64,000 nt of DNA, taken from Paenibacillus glycanilyticus NBRC 16618. GTDB taxonomy: Bacteria; Bacillota; Bacilli; Paenibacillales; Paenibacillaceae. Below are positions 26,915 through 35,940 of the stretch, piece by piece (position 1 is the stretch's first letter; the number at the start of each line of letters is the position of its first letter). Location of the stretch: positions 1 through 64,000 of the forward strand of contig NZ_BILY01000005.1 of NCBI RefSeq assembly GCF_004000805.1. Direction: 5' to 3'. The notes below the pieces were generated by a model that saw only the letters and a program-made list of their open reading frames with translations, made no database searches and was not told where the DNA came from. The translations under genes and the position numbers were made by a program.

Positions 26915-26980
26915 ACGTTATATCCGGGCAGATCCCTTCATACCCTCTAAAGGAACGGTACCGGAGGAGGGATCAGCGTT

Positions 26981-27778
26981 TTGGCCAAGTCTGAATGGTA
27001 TGAGCATCGCTTTTGGCTGCAGATTTTGGGTGATCACGGGAGGTTTATTTTAAATACCTTATCGCCTGTTGAGGTCAATGATATCAAGCTTGCCAATTAT
27101 TTTATAACGGCCTTCGACCAGTTACTGGAGTATGCAAGGCAGTCCTCATCGGAGACGGATTGCTTGTCCATCAGCAGACAGGCACTCGAATTGACAATCG
27201 AATTGCGGTCGTTCAAGCTGAGTCTGCTGGACAGAGCCTTGTTAGGAAAAGTGAAAATCATGCTGACTCCGACTTTTCTCAACCATATGGTCAATGAGCT
27301 GGAGGAATATCTTCGTATATTGAAGGAGCTTGTTGCAGGCAAGCCGGTTCCCGTATTCGATGCCCTTCATCATGATTTCTTGTGGCTGCCGGATGCGGCC
27401 GGTCATGCGGCTGCCATAGGCAGTGACCTTGATTTTGTTGAGAAGCCGCTGATCAAGCAGACTCAACTATTCGAAGAACGCTTTAATCAGCTATACTTAA
27501 AAAGTATCGAAATGGCGGGTTACATGAGAACGGAATTGAAGGATTTTCCCGCATTCCGCAGGCTCCATAAAGAAGTGGATGTGGAGATGAAGCTATTTGT
27601 GGCTTTTCTCAAAGAGCTCGAGGAGCTTGAGGTAACCGATGAGGTGCTTGACCGGATCAGCCCGTTAATGCCCGATCATATGATGCGGGAAGAGTGTTAT
27701 TACCTTACGAAGCTGGCCCAGCTTGGACTGGTGCCGAACCCGAACTGCCAGGCGGATAAACCGAGGGTTCAACCCTGA
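26981..27778 (+). CDS. DUF2935 domain-containing protein
   Basis: This 265-residue protein belongs to DUF2935, a helical family common in Bacillales and Clostridia. Two similar half-domains are visible, one from WYEHRFWLQILGDHGRFI and the second from DLDFVEKPLIKQTQLFEERF with DHMMREECYY near the end. His and Glu residues in each half (EHRFW..H, HMMREE) resemble metal-binding helical bundles. The start is TTG, about eight bases after GGAGGAGGG. A terminator follows at once. Function is unknown. Confidence 0.85.
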   Translation: MAKSEWYEHRFWLQILGDHGRFILNTLSPVEVNDIKLANYFITAFDQLLEYARQSSSETDCLSISRQALELTIELRSFKLSLLDRALLGKVKIMLTPTFLNHMVNELEEYLRILKELVAGKPVPVFDALHHDFLWLPDAAGHAAAIGSDLDFVEKPLIKQTQLFEERFNQLYLKSIEMAGYMRTELKDFPAFRRLHKEVDVEMKLFVAFLKELEELEVTDEVLDRISPLMPDHMMREECYYLTKLAQLGLVPNPNCQADKPRVQP

Positions 27779-27786
27779 CGCTGGAA

Positions 27787-27818
27787 TGACTATCTCGTGA
27801 TGAGATAGTCATTTTTTT
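27787..27818 (+). terminator. Terminator after the DUF2935 gene
   Basis: TGACTATCTC and GAGATAGTCA flank GTGAT and are followed by seven T residues. Confidence 0.88.
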
Positions 27819-27898
27819 ATGGAGAATGAAACATAGGGAAACCATGAACCGTTCAAGGTATATGTTTTTATTTTCCATTAAAAGGAGTCTGAAGGGCT

Positions 27899-28486
27899 AT
27901 GATGAAACAAATGATGCTTGCTGCGGCGTTTGTTACGTTGTTAAGCGGTTGTGGTTCGAATATCGGGGAGCAGGCACAGCAAGTTCGATATTCCATAGGC
28001 GATCAAGAGGTTATGCTCAAAGGACTGCAGGATATCAAGTTATTCGGGCAGAAAGAAGAAAACGGTTTATTCAAGGAGATCTCGGTCACGACATTGGCCG
28101 GGTCCAAGTCATTTCCTTGGTCCAATGTAACCAACCCAGCGTATTATCCGGCAATAGAGGTTGCTGATCTGAATGAGGACGGCGATAATGAAATTATAAT
28201 TGTCTTAATCAAGCATTCTCATTCCAGTATTCAGAGCATAGGCGACAAGGTGAAGGTCACGGTTGACGTTGACGGTCAAACCTATAACAAGGACTACGCG
28301 AAATCTGCCGCCGGCACCTGGAATGATAAAATATGGTTTGGTAACGTCTTGAATTACGCAGTGATGGATAACAAGCTGGTAGCGTTGGTACCCGGAAATC
28401 TATCCCCTGCAGAATATCCGTTCACGATTAAGCTCGAATACGGGAAGGATCTTAAGGTAGCCGGATCAACGATAATAGAGCAGTAG
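27899..28486 (+). CDS. Hypothetical lipoprotein with a VCBS/EF-hand-like motif
   Basis: This 195-residue protein has a lipoprotein signal ending TLLSGC (Cys18). Residues about 95-110 contain VADLNEDGDNEIIIV, the Asp-rich loop seen in FG-GAP/VCBS repeats and EF-hand-like calcium sites. I recognise no full family. It begins a same-strand run with the AAA ATPase (12 bases on) and the GrpB protein. A double ATG follows AAAAGGAG and GAAGGG. Confidence 0.7.
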   Translation: MMKQMMLAAAFVTLLSGCGSNIGEQAQQVRYSIGDQEVMLKGLQDIKLFGQKEENGLFKEISVTTLAGSKSFPWSNVTNPAYYPAIEVADLNEDGDNEIIIVLIKHSHSSIQSIGDKVKVTVDVDGQTYNKDYAKSAAGTWNDKIWFGNVLNYAVMDNKLVALVPGNLSPAEYPFTIKLEYGKDLKVAGSTIIEQ

Positions 28487-28498
28487 GAGCTGAGGCTT

Positions 28499-29212
28499 GT
28501 GTTTCTTAGAAGCGTAGAGATCAGGCGGGATGAATCTATCAATGAACGGGAATATCCGTTCACGATTCCGGCGATCAAGTCAATGGACAGGCTGCATTTC
28601 CGTTCAAACGTAACGTTTCTCGTTGGCGAGAATGGCTCGGGCAAATCGACCTTGCTTGAGGCCATTGCTTATCAATGCGGTTTCCATACGGCTGGCGGAG
28701 GAAGGAACAACGCTTATGAGGTGGATGCTTCATCGGCGATACTGGGCAACGCCATCAGGCTGGCTTGGATGCCAAAGGTGACGAACGGGTTCTTCCTGCG
28801 CGCGGAAACCTTTTATCATTTTGCGTCTTATATCGACACGCTTGATCCCGATGTACTAAGCAATTACGGAGGCCGCTCCTTGCACAAGCAATCGCATGGG
28901 GAAGCTTTCCTGTCGCTGTTCAAGCACCGGTTCGGCAAAAAAGCCATCTATCTCCTTGACGAGCCCGAGGCGGCGTTATCCCCGGCTAGACAGCTGGCCC
29001 TTATGCGCGTTATTAAAGATTTATCGGAGGATGCCCAGTTTATAATCGCGACGCATTCCCCGATTCTGCTGGGGTATCCCGATGCGCAAATCTATAATTT
29101 CGATGAGCAGCCCATTGAGGAAATCGCTTATGAAGATACGCTGCATTACATTGTGACTCGCAGATTTCTCGAGAACCGGAAGACGGTGCTCAAGGAATTG
29201 TTTGAAGACTAA
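28499..29212 (+). CDS. AAA-family ATPase (SMC/ABC-like small ATPase)
   Basis: This 237-residue ATPase has Walker A GENGSGKST at about 43-51, an ABC-type signature-like region GEAFLSLFKHRF, and Walker B AIYLLDEPEAALSP, followed by the switch His in FIIATHSPILLGYPD. It is a compact predicted ATPase found widely in bacteria; it lacks a nuclease or transmembrane domain. The start is GTG at 28499, after AGGAGCTGAGG. Function is unknown; it is unlikely to be a transporter subunit because there is no permease. Confidence 0.85.
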   Translation: MFLRSVEIRRDESINEREYPFTIPAIKSMDRLHFRSNVTFLVGENGSGKSTLLEAIAYQCGFHTAGGGRNNAYEVDASSAILGNAIRLAWMPKVTNGFFLRAETFYHFASYIDTLDPDVLSNYGGRSLHKQSHGEAFLSLFKHRFGKKAIYLLDEPEAALSPARQLALMRVIKDLSEDAQFIIATHSPILLGYPDAQIYNFDEQPIEEIAYEDTLHYIVTRRFLENRKTVLKELFED

Positions 29213-29237
29213 TGGACAGTAAGGGGAGATTGCAAGC

Positions 29238-29783
29238 GTGGAGGACCAATGGAGAATTGCTGCGCATAATCCGCTGTGGTATGACATGTTCCGGGAAACA
29301 GCCGCAAAACTGAGAGCAGCCCTAGGCGACATTGCATTAAGAATTGATCATATCGGATCAACCTCCATCAGCGGTTTGGATGCGAAGCCTATTATCGATA
29401 TTCAAATCTCCGTTTCCCGATTGGGCGAGCTGGTTGGTTATAAATCCAGGCTTGAACAGCTCGGATTCGTTTATAGGGAAGACAATCCCGACTTGTCAAA
29501 GCGATACTTCAGAGAAGCTCCCGGCAATTGCAGAATGCATATTCACGTAAGGCAATCAGGGAGCTTTTCGGAGCAGATGAACCTGTTATTCCGTGATTAC
29601 TTGCGGCAGCACCCGAAGGATTGCCTGCGTTACGGGCAAGAAAAGCACAGGTTAATGGAGCAGTACAAGCATGAACGGATGAAATATGTGGAAGGCAAAG
29701 GTCCTATCGTATGGGACATTCTGCATAAAGCGCATCTCTGGTCGCAAGACATCGGCTGGCAGCCGGGCGAGACAGATAAGTAG
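29238..29783 (+). CDS. GrpB family protein (UPF0157, nucleotidyltransferase fold)
   Basis: This 181-residue GrpB-like protein has the family blocks IALRIDHIGSTSISGLDAKP and PIIDIQISV, which form the nucleotidyltransferase-like G-S and D-x-Q/D motifs. MHIHVRQSGSF and RDYLRQHPKDCLRYGQEK follow. The start is GTG, about nine bases after GGGGAG. It ends 13 bases before the LysR gene. The biochemical role of the family is not settled. Confidence 0.87.
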   Translation: MEDQWRIAAHNPLWYDMFRETAAKLRAALGDIALRIDHIGSTSISGLDAKPIIDIQISVSRLGELVGYKSRLEQLGFVYREDNPDLSKRYFREAPGNCRMHIHVRQSGSFSEQMNLLFRDYLRQHPKDCLRYGQEKHRLMEQYKHERMKYVEGKGPIVWDILHKAHLWSQDIGWQPGETDK

Positions 29784-29796
29784 AGGAGGGACAACG

Positions 29797-30705
29797 TTGA
29801 CGTTAACTCAACTAAAATACATTATCGAAGTCGCGAACCGCGGTTCGATTAACGAAGCGGCGAAGAGGCTGTTTATTTCGCAGCCAACGCTGTCGAACGC
29901 GATTAAGGATCTGGAGGAAGAGCTGCAGCTAGCGATATTCGAGCGTTCGAATAAAGGGATTTCCCTTTCCAAGGAGGGAGTGGAGTTTCTCGGCTATGCC
30001 CGTCAGGTAGTGGAGCAAGCAGAGCTGCTGGAGGGCCGTTATTTGAACAAAAAGCCTTCTCCGCAGCATTTTTCGGTGTCCACGCAGCATTATGCTTTTG
30101 CCGTAAATGCCTTTGTAAGTTTGGTGCAGGAATACGGACAAGAGGAATACGAGCTGTCGCTACGGGAGACGAAGACCTACGAAATTATCGAGGACGTAAG
30201 AAGCCTGCGGAGCGAGATCGGCATCCTTTATCTGAACGAATTCAATGGCAAAGTCATCAATAAGCTGCTGAAAGACTCGAACCTTCATTTTACGAGCTTG
30301 TTTACGGCCAAGCCGCATATTTTCATCAGCATCAAGAACCCTTTGGCGAAGCAAGCCAAGGTAACGATTGACCAGCTGGACGAGTATCCGTATCTGTCCT
30401 TTGACCAAGGGGAGTACAACTCCTTCCATTTCGCGGAGGAGATTCTCAGTACGTTATCGCATAAGAAAAGCATCCGGGTCAACGACCGCGCGACGTTGTT
30501 TAACCTTCTGATCGGGCTGAACGGTTATACGATTTCGACCGGAGTTCTTAGCGCGGATCTGAACGGGAACGAGATTATTCCGGTGCCGCTTGATACCGAC
30601 GAGACGATTAATGTGGGCTGGATTGCTCACAGGAGCACCGCGTTGTCCAAGCTGGGAACCGCCTATATCGAAGCCTTGCATCAGGCGATACCACCGGCTC
30701 CATGA
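29797..30705 (+). CDS. LysR family transcriptional regulator, upstream of metE
   Basis: This 302-residue LysR regulator has its helix-turn-helix at residues about 3-60 (QLKYIIEVANRGSINEAAKR, FISQPTLSNAIKDLEEEL), followed by a substrate-binding domain (about 90-295). The TTG start at 29797 is six bases after GAGGAGGG; upstream open frame overlaps the GrpB gene and is not used. It precedes metE by about 100 bases in the same orientation, with inverted-repeat sites between. I infer control of methionine or sulfur genes. The effector is unknown; the domain resembles CysL/YwfK-like regulators only loosely. Confidence 0.87.
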   Translation: MTLTQLKYIIEVANRGSINEAAKRLFISQPTLSNAIKDLEEELQLAIFERSNKGISLSKEGVEFLGYARQVVEQAELLEGRYLNKKPSPQHFSVSTQHYAFAVNAFVSLVQEYGQEEYELSLRETKTYEIIEDVRSLRSEIGILYLNEFNGKVINKLLKDSNLHFTSLFTAKPHIFISIKNPLAKQAKVTIDQLDEYPYLSFDQGEYNSFHFAEEILSTLSHKKSIRVNDRATLFNLLIGLNGYTISTGVLSADLNGNEIIPVPLDTDETINVGWIAHRSTALSKLGTAYIEALHQAIPPAP

Positions 30706-30750
30706 TATAGCTATTGGCTATAACTAGATATAGCATTTTACAGTTACACT
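30706..30750 (+). promoter_or_regulatory. LysR-type operator candidates upstream of metE
   Basis: ATAG-N7-CTAT, a 15-base interrupted palindrome, lies at 30707-30721. It is followed by TAACTAGATATAGC (30721-30734), a second imperfect palindrome. They sit just after the LysR stop and about 75 bases before metE. No SAM riboswitch or T-box signature is seen in this short gap. Confidence 0.5.
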
Positions 30751-30806
30751 ATAACTCGAAATCCATGATATCTTTCTTGTAACAAATATTGAGGAGTTGT
30801 TGCAAG

Positions 30807-33095
30807 ATGGCAAAGAGCAGTGTATTGGGGTACCCTCGAATCGGTGAAAACCGTGAATGGAAAAAAGCGCTGGAAGCATTCTGGGCAGGCAAGCTGGAGG
30901 AATCCGAGCTTCACAAACAGCTGCAGGAAATTCGCTTGAACCATCTGCGCAAACAACAGGACAAAGGCATCGACTTCATTCCGGTGAATGACTTCAGCTA
31001 CTACGATCAAGTATTGGATACGGCCGCCATGTTCGGAATCGTTCCGAAGCGGTTTTCCTATAACGGCGGTCCGGTTCCGATTTCCGTCTATTACGGTATC
31101 GCTCGCGGCACGAAAGACGCTGCTGCAAGCGAAATGACGAAATGGTTCAACACGAACTACCATTACATTGTTCCGGAGTTCTATGGCGCTCAGCCGGCTC
31201 TTACGGAAAATAAACCGCTTATCGCTTACCGCGAAGCGAAAGAAAAGCTCGGCATCGAAGGGAAGCCGGTTATTCTTGGACCGTTCTCCTTCCTCAAGCT
31301 GTCGAAGGGATATGGCCGCTCCGAGGTGGACTCCTGGCTCTCGATCCTTCTAAAGCTGTATGTACAGGTTCTTCAAGAGCTTGCGGCCGAAGGCGTTCAA
31401 TGGGTACAGATCGATGAGCCGGTGCTTGTGACGAAGCTGAGCAATGACGACGTGGCCCGCCTGAGAACGGTATACGGCAAAATCGCCGAAGCGGTACCCG
31501 GTCTGAACATTATGCTGCAGACTTACTTCGAATCGGTTGATCAATACAAGGAAATCGTTAACCTGCCTGTACAGGGCGTTGGCTTAGACTTCGTGCACGG
31601 ATTAAAAGGCAACTTGTCCGCGATTCGCCAAAACGGCTTCCCGGCAGACAAAGTGCTTGGCGCCGGCGTGATTGACGGCCGCGGCATTTGGAAGGCATCG
31701 CTTGGGAAAAAGCTGGAGCTCTTGAAGGAACTGCAAGGTCTTGTACCGGCTGATAAGCTGCTTGTTCAAACTTCCTGCAGCCTGCTGCATGTCCCTGTTA
31801 CGACAAAGCCGGAGACCAAGCTTCAGCCTGAGCTGAAGAATGCGCTTGCCTTCGCGGATGAAAAGCTGGACGAGGTCGTTCTGCTTACCCAAGCCTTGAA
31901 CAATGGCGAAGCATCCGTTGCCGAAGCGCTTGCGTCGAACCAGTCGGATGTTGGGGCATTGGAGCAGTCCGCTTCCCGGAACCGTTCGGATGTTCAATCC
32001 GCGGTAGCGCGCATTGAATCGCAAGTACCGGCAAGAAAATCACCGTTTGCGGAACGTAACTCGGCTCAGCAGGAGAAATGGCAGCTGCCGTTGTTCCCGA
32101 CCACAACGATCGGAAGCTTCCCGCAATCGACGGATGTACGCAAGGCGCGCCAGTCTTGGCGCAAAGGCGAATGGAACAACGAGCAGTATTCGAGCTTTAT
32201 TCAGGACCAGATTGATGCTTGGATCAGCTATCAGGAGGAAATCGGTCTTGACGTACTGGTACACGGCGAGTTTGAACGGACGGACATGGTTGAATTTTTC
32301 GGCGAGAAGCTTGAAGGCTTTGCGTTTACTCAAAACGGATGGGTGCAATCCTACGGCTCCCGCTGCGTGAAACCTCCTGTTATTTTCGGAGACGTTGCTT
32401 TCAAGGAAGCGATGACGGTCGAAGAAACCGTGTATGCGCAATCCAAAACAGACCGTCCGGTAAAAGGCATGCTTACGGGGCCTATCACGATTATGAACTG
32501 GTCCTTCGTCCGCGACGATATCGAGCGCGAGCAAATTGCTTATCAGCTTGCTTATGCTCTCCGTCAGGAGGTGGAAGCGCTTGAGAATGCCGGCATCGGC
32601 ATGATTCAGGTGGATGAGCCGGCCGTGCGAGAAGGCCTTCCTCTGAAGGAAGAAGAGCAGAAGCCTTATCTGGATTGGGCGGTTAAAGCGTTCCGCATGA
32701 CAACCTGCACCGTTTCGGACACGACGCAAATTCACACTCATATGTGCTACTGCGAATTCCATGACATGATTGATTCGATCGAAGAGATGGATGCGGACGT
32801 CATCTCCATCGAGACTTCCCGCAGTCACGGCGAGCTGATCCACAGCTTTGAAGTGAATACGTACAAGCATGGCATCGGCCTTGGCGTTTACGATATTCAC
32901 AGCCCTCGCGTACCGGATGTTCAGGAAATGACCAATATGATTGACCGCGCGCTTCAAGTTCTTGATCCTAAGCTATTCTGGATTAACCCGGACTGCGGAT
33001 TAAAGACACGCGGCAAGGAAGAAACCATCGCTTCGCTGCGCAACATGGTCGAAGCCACCAAGCTGGCGCGCGACAAGTTTACCGTTAAGGCATAA
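30807..33095 (+). CDS. metE: Cobalamin-independent methionine synthase
   Basis: This 762-residue MetE transfers a methyl group from 5-methyltetrahydropteroyl-triglutamate to homocysteine. The N-terminal barrel starts VLGYPRIGENREWKKALEAF; the catalytic C-terminal barrel has the zinc and substrate motifs FPTTTIGSFPQS, HGEFERTDMVEFF, IQVDEPAVREGLPL, IHTHMCYCEF (His and Cys ligands) and WINPDCGLKTRG (last Cys ligand). The ATG at 30807 is ten bases after GAGGAG. Full length, no disruption. Regulation is probably by the LysR protein upstream. Confidence 0.96.
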   Translation: MAKSSVLGYPRIGENREWKKALEAFWAGKLEESELHKQLQEIRLNHLRKQQDKGIDFIPVNDFSYYDQVLDTAAMFGIVPKRFSYNGGPVPISVYYGIARGTKDAAASEMTKWFNTNYHYIVPEFYGAQPALTENKPLIAYREAKEKLGIEGKPVILGPFSFLKLSKGYGRSEVDSWLSILLKLYVQVLQELAAEGVQWVQIDEPVLVTKLSNDDVARLRTVYGKIAEAVPGLNIMLQTYFESVDQYKEIVNLPVQGVGLDFVHGLKGNLSAIRQNGFPADKVLGAGVIDGRGIWKASLGKKLELLKELQGLVPADKLLVQTSCSLLHVPVTTKPETKLQPELKNALAFADEKLDEVVLLTQALNNGEASVAEALASNQSDVGALEQSASRNRSDVQSAVARIESQVPARKSPFAERNSAQQEKWQLPLFPTTTIGSFPQSTDVRKARQSWRKGEWNNEQYSSFIQDQIDAWISYQEEIGLDVLVHGEFERTDMVEFFGEKLEGFAFTQNGWVQSYGSRCVKPPVIFGDVAFKEAMTVEETVYAQSKTDRPVKGMLTGPITIMNWSFVRDDIEREQIAYQLAYALRQEVEALENAGIGMIQVDEPAVREGLPLKEEEQKPYLDWAVKAFRMTTCTVSDTTQIHTHMCYCEFHDMIDSIEEMDADVISIETSRSHGELIHSFEVNTYKHGIGLGVYDIHSPRVPDVQEMTNMIDRALQVLDPKLFWINPDCGLKTRGKEETIASLRNMVEATKLARDKFTVKA

Positions 33096-33106
33096 GATGA
33101 TTCCGG

Positions 33107-33142
33107 AGACTCTACCAGATCGATTGGTAGAGTCTCTTTTTG
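33107..33142 (+). terminator. Terminator after metE
   Basis: AGACTCTACCA pairs with TGGTAGAGTCT around GATCGAT and is followed by CTTTTT. Confidence 0.87.
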
Positions 33143-33273
33143 AGTCATTTTATCTTTTTTTTCATATTTGGGCTCAAGGTGTTACAAAATAGAGTTGATA
33201 GCCGTCTTATACATGTCAACGTTAAGCCCGGGGCAAGCGTTAAGGCAATTGAATATCAAGGAGGCAATGGAGA

Positions 33274-33807
33274 ATGAATCTATCCAATCCGGCGCCGGAT
33301 TTGTTTAAAGATATCTTTCATAAGCATTATCCGTCCGTACTTCGAAAATTAATAGCACTTCTGCGTGATCAATCGGCTGCAGAGGATTTGGCCCAGGAGG
33401 TATTCCTGAAACTTTACAAAAATCCGCCGTCAAGGCCGGAGGCCGTTGGAGCTTGGCTGCATCAGGTTCTAACGAGAAGCGCCTACGATTACTTGGATCA
33501 GAAGGCAAGAGAACGAATGCTGGTGCAGCGGCAGGAAAAACAGCTGATGACGGAGCCGCAAACCTTTCAATCCGGGGAGCAGGCCGTAATCAAGCAGGAC
33601 GAGGAAGAGCAGGTTCAAGGCTGGCTGAACTCATTGCCCGAAAGGGACAGAGATTTGCTGCTGCTCCGTTACTCGGGATACAGCTATTCGGAAATCGCGC
33701 AGGAATTAAACGTGCAGCAGCCTCAAGTAGGCATGCTTCTGAAGCGGGCGGGAGAACGATTAAGAAAGCAAGCGTTAAAGCATGAAAATCAATGGTCGCA
33801 AGAGTAA
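33274..33807 (+). CDS. ECF sigma factor
   Basis: This 177-residue RNA polymerase sigma-70 factor of the ECF class has region 2 (about 10-80: DQSAAEDLAQEVFLKLYKN, GAWLHQVLTRSAYDYL) and region 4 (about 118-170: LPERDRDLLLLRYSGYSYSE, IAQELN..QPQVGMLLKRAG). It is followed 13 bases later by a membrane anti-sigma-like gene and an ABC transporter, all in one operon. It should direct transcription of a small envelope-stress regulon and probably of its own operon. The 33143-33273 interval must hold the promoter; I could not fix the boxes. Confidence 0.93.
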   Translation: MNLSNPAPDLFKDIFHKHYPSVLRKLIALLRDQSAAEDLAQEVFLKLYKNPPSRPEAVGAWLHQVLTRSAYDYLDQKARERMLVQRQEKQLMTEPQTFQSGEQAVIKQDEEEQVQGWLNSLPERDRDLLLLRYSGYSYSEIAQELNVQQPQVGMLLKRAGERLRKQALKHENQWSQE

Positions 33808-33820
33808 GGAGAGAGAGCAA

Positions 33821-34981
33821 ATGACAAATTATCCAATGGATGAACGGAAGCAAGCAGCCTTGCCCACTTCGGAAGAGACGAACAATGCTTGGGCCAAGCT
33901 TGAGCTTAAATTAAAAGAACAAGAAGGTTCTCCGGTGTGGGAAGCATGGATGAAGGAAGGCGTTACAGCGGGGGATACGGAGCATAAAGCCGCGGGTCCA
34001 GCTCCCATGCTCGGAGAGGAACAAGACGCTTATGCCGGGAAAGCCGAGGAGAAGGAACGCCTCGGAGCGAAGCCGATACCTTCCCCATATCGCAGCTGGT
34101 TGAAGAAGCATGGCATAAAGACCGGCGTTGCCGCTGCCGCCGTACTGATCTGCGCGGCAATCGCAATCCCGTCTACGAATGAAGCGCTGGCATCCATTTT
34201 GGGCAAGTTTAAGATGAATCAGGTTGCGGTTGTGCAGGAGGATGATTTCAAAACGGCATTGGAAGGCATCTTCGGTTCGAATGTGTCGGCGGAGTCGAGC
34301 AATAAGTTTGGTCAATTCGAGCGTACCTTCACCGGTGATGACGCTTCTGATTTAACGGTGGAGCAAGTCCGCGAGAAGTACGGGATCGAGCTTAAGGAGA
34401 AGCTGGATCTGCCATACGGCAAGCAGACCGAGCTTCAAATTTACGGACAGCAAGGAGAGGCTATTACTCTTCGCTTAGATGTGGATGAGATTAACGATGT
34501 CATGAAGAAGCTTGGAGCAAAGCAATTGCTGCCGGCTTCCGTTGACGGCAAATCGATCACGCTCCGCACGGGTCAAGGAGTAAACGCCGATTACCACTTC
34601 ATGGACTCCAACGAGAAGTCGCATTACGTCGCGGTTAACGTCATTCCGGTTCCGGTAGTCGAGATGGATCCGTCTATTGAGGCAGAGGACGCTTATGAAG
34701 CTTTGATCCGTTTCCCTGTACTGCCGGCTAACCTGAAAAACGTCTTGATGCAAAGTACCCGGATTTCCGAAGGAGAGGTTCCTTTCCCGATTATTACGAA
34801 CGGCAATGTGACGAAATCGGCAGTGAACGGTACGGACGTCTATTTCGAGAACAGCAAGAACGTTTGGAATGGCTGGAACGCCACTTGGCTGAAGAACGGA
34901 AAAGTCACGCAAGTTCAAATGTATGATGCCGATTCGCGCGAAGAGGCCGAACAGATAGTGAAGGAATTGATTGCGCAATGA
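33821..34981 (+). CDS. Membrane anti-sigma-factor-like protein
   Basis: This 386-residue single-pass membrane protein has a cytoplasmic N-terminal part (about 1-95), one membrane helix (about 99-117: GIKTGVAAAAVLICAAIAIP) and a large extracytoplasmic domain that has no recognised catalytic motif. Position directly after the ECF sigma gene argues that the N-terminus holds the sigma factor and the outer domain senses stress. I do not see a clear zinc anti-sigma motif. The ATG at 33821 is used (AAGGAGAG upstream). It overlaps the ABC ATPase gene by four bases (ATGA). Confidence 0.75.
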   Translation: MTNYPMDERKQAALPTSEETNNAWAKLELKLKEQEGSPVWEAWMKEGVTAGDTEHKAAGPAPMLGEEQDAYAGKAEEKERLGAKPIPSPYRSWLKKHGIKTGVAAAAVLICAAIAIPSTNEALASILGKFKMNQVAVVQEDDFKTALEGIFGSNVSAESSNKFGQFERTFTGDDASDLTVEQVREKYGIELKEKLDLPYGKQTELQIYGQQGEAITLRLDVDEINDVMKKLGAKQLLPASVDGKSITLRTGQGVNADYHFMDSNEKSHYVAVNVIPVPVVEMDPSIEAEDAYEALIRFPVLPANLKNVLMQSTRISEGEVPFPIITNGNVTKSAVNGTDVYFENSKNVWNGWNATWLKNGKVTQVQMYDADSREEAEQIVKELIAQ

Positions 34982-35940
34982 GTTATGCCATCGAAACATT
35001 CGGTTTAACGAAAAACTACGGGAACGGGCGTGGCTGTCACGATGTCACGCTCCGCATTCCTGCCGGGGAAGCCTTTGGCTTCCTTGGCCCTAACGGGGCC
35101 GGCAAGAGTACCATCGTTAAAATGCTGGTAGGGCTAACCGCGCCAACAGAAGGGAAAGCGTTATTGTTCGGCCAGCCTGCCGGGTCAGTGGAAGCGCGCA
35201 GGCGAATCGGCTATTTGCCGGAATTATTCCGTTATCCTGGATGGTTAAGCGGAGAAGAAGCGATGGTTTTCCATGCCAAGCTTTGCGGAATGAAAGGGGC
35301 GGAACTCAAACGCCGGATTAACCGCTTGCTGGATGAGGTAGGGATCGGGCAGCGAGGGAAGGATCGGATAAAAGGCTATTCCAAAGGGATGCAGCAGCGG
35401 CTGGGTCTCGCCTGCGCGTTGTTGGCCGATCCGGACATCGTATTTCTGGACGAGCCGGCATCGGCCCTCGACCCTGTTGGCCGGCATGAAGTAAGGGAGC
35501 TGCTCCAGCGTCTGCGCAAGGAAGGCAAAACGATTTTCTTGAACTCCCATCTATTAGAGGATGTGGAGCTTTTATGCGATCATGTGGCGTTGCTGAACAA
35601 CGGCAGAATTCTGGCCGACGGACGCGTATCGGATGTACTTCGGGCTTCGACCCGATGGCGCTTCCGGGTAGGCGGCATGACTCCGGAGCTGCTGGACTGG
35701 CTTCGCGAAGCGATGATTGTACCGGTAGATATCATTCCTTGGGAAGGCGGCGACACGCCTGCATGGGGAGAGCATTGGCTGGAGGCGGAGCTTGCCGAGG
35801 ACGAGCAAGTCGGCTATTTTAACCGTCTGCTGATGGAACAGGGACTGACTTTATACGAGACGCGCAAAGTGAAGTCAAGCCTGGATGAATGGTTTCTGCA
35901 GGCAGTATCGGGTTTGGAGCATAGGGGGGAAAACCGTTGA
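34978..35940 (+). CDS. ABC transporter ATP-binding protein
   Basis: This 320-residue ATPase has Walker A GPNGAGKS at 37-44, signature [12 protein letters not shown], Walker [14 protein letters not shown] and the switch [18 protein letters not shown]. The C-terminal 100 residues are the accessory domain of export-type (CcmA/NosF-like) ABC ATPases. The partner permease gene overlaps its end. It belongs to the ECF sigma operon, as do several antimicrobial-peptide defence exporters, but the substrate is not known. Confidence 0.92.
   Translation: MSYAIETFGLTKNYGNGRGCHDVTLRIPAGEAFGFLGPNGAGKSTIVKMLVGLTAPTEGKALLFGQPAGSVEARRRIGYLPELFRYPGWLSGEEAMVFHAKLCGMKGAELKRRINRLLDEVGIGQRGKDRIKGYSKGMQQRLGLACALLADPDIVFLDEPASALDPVGRHEVRELLQRLRKEGKTIFLNSHLLEDVELLCDHVALLNNGRILADGRVSDVLRASTRWRFRVGGMTPELLDWLREAMIVPVDIIPWEGGDTPAWGEHWLEAELAEDEQVGYFNRLLMEQGLTLYETRKVKSSLDEWFLQAVSGLEHRGENR

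Noticed and set aside
30706-30806. SAM riboswitch or T-box upstream of metE
   Set aside because: The gap is only about 100 bases and contains none of the conserved motifs.
32040-32957. 305-codon minus-strand open frame inside metE
   Set aside because: Antisense shadow caused by codon bias of metE; no start signal.
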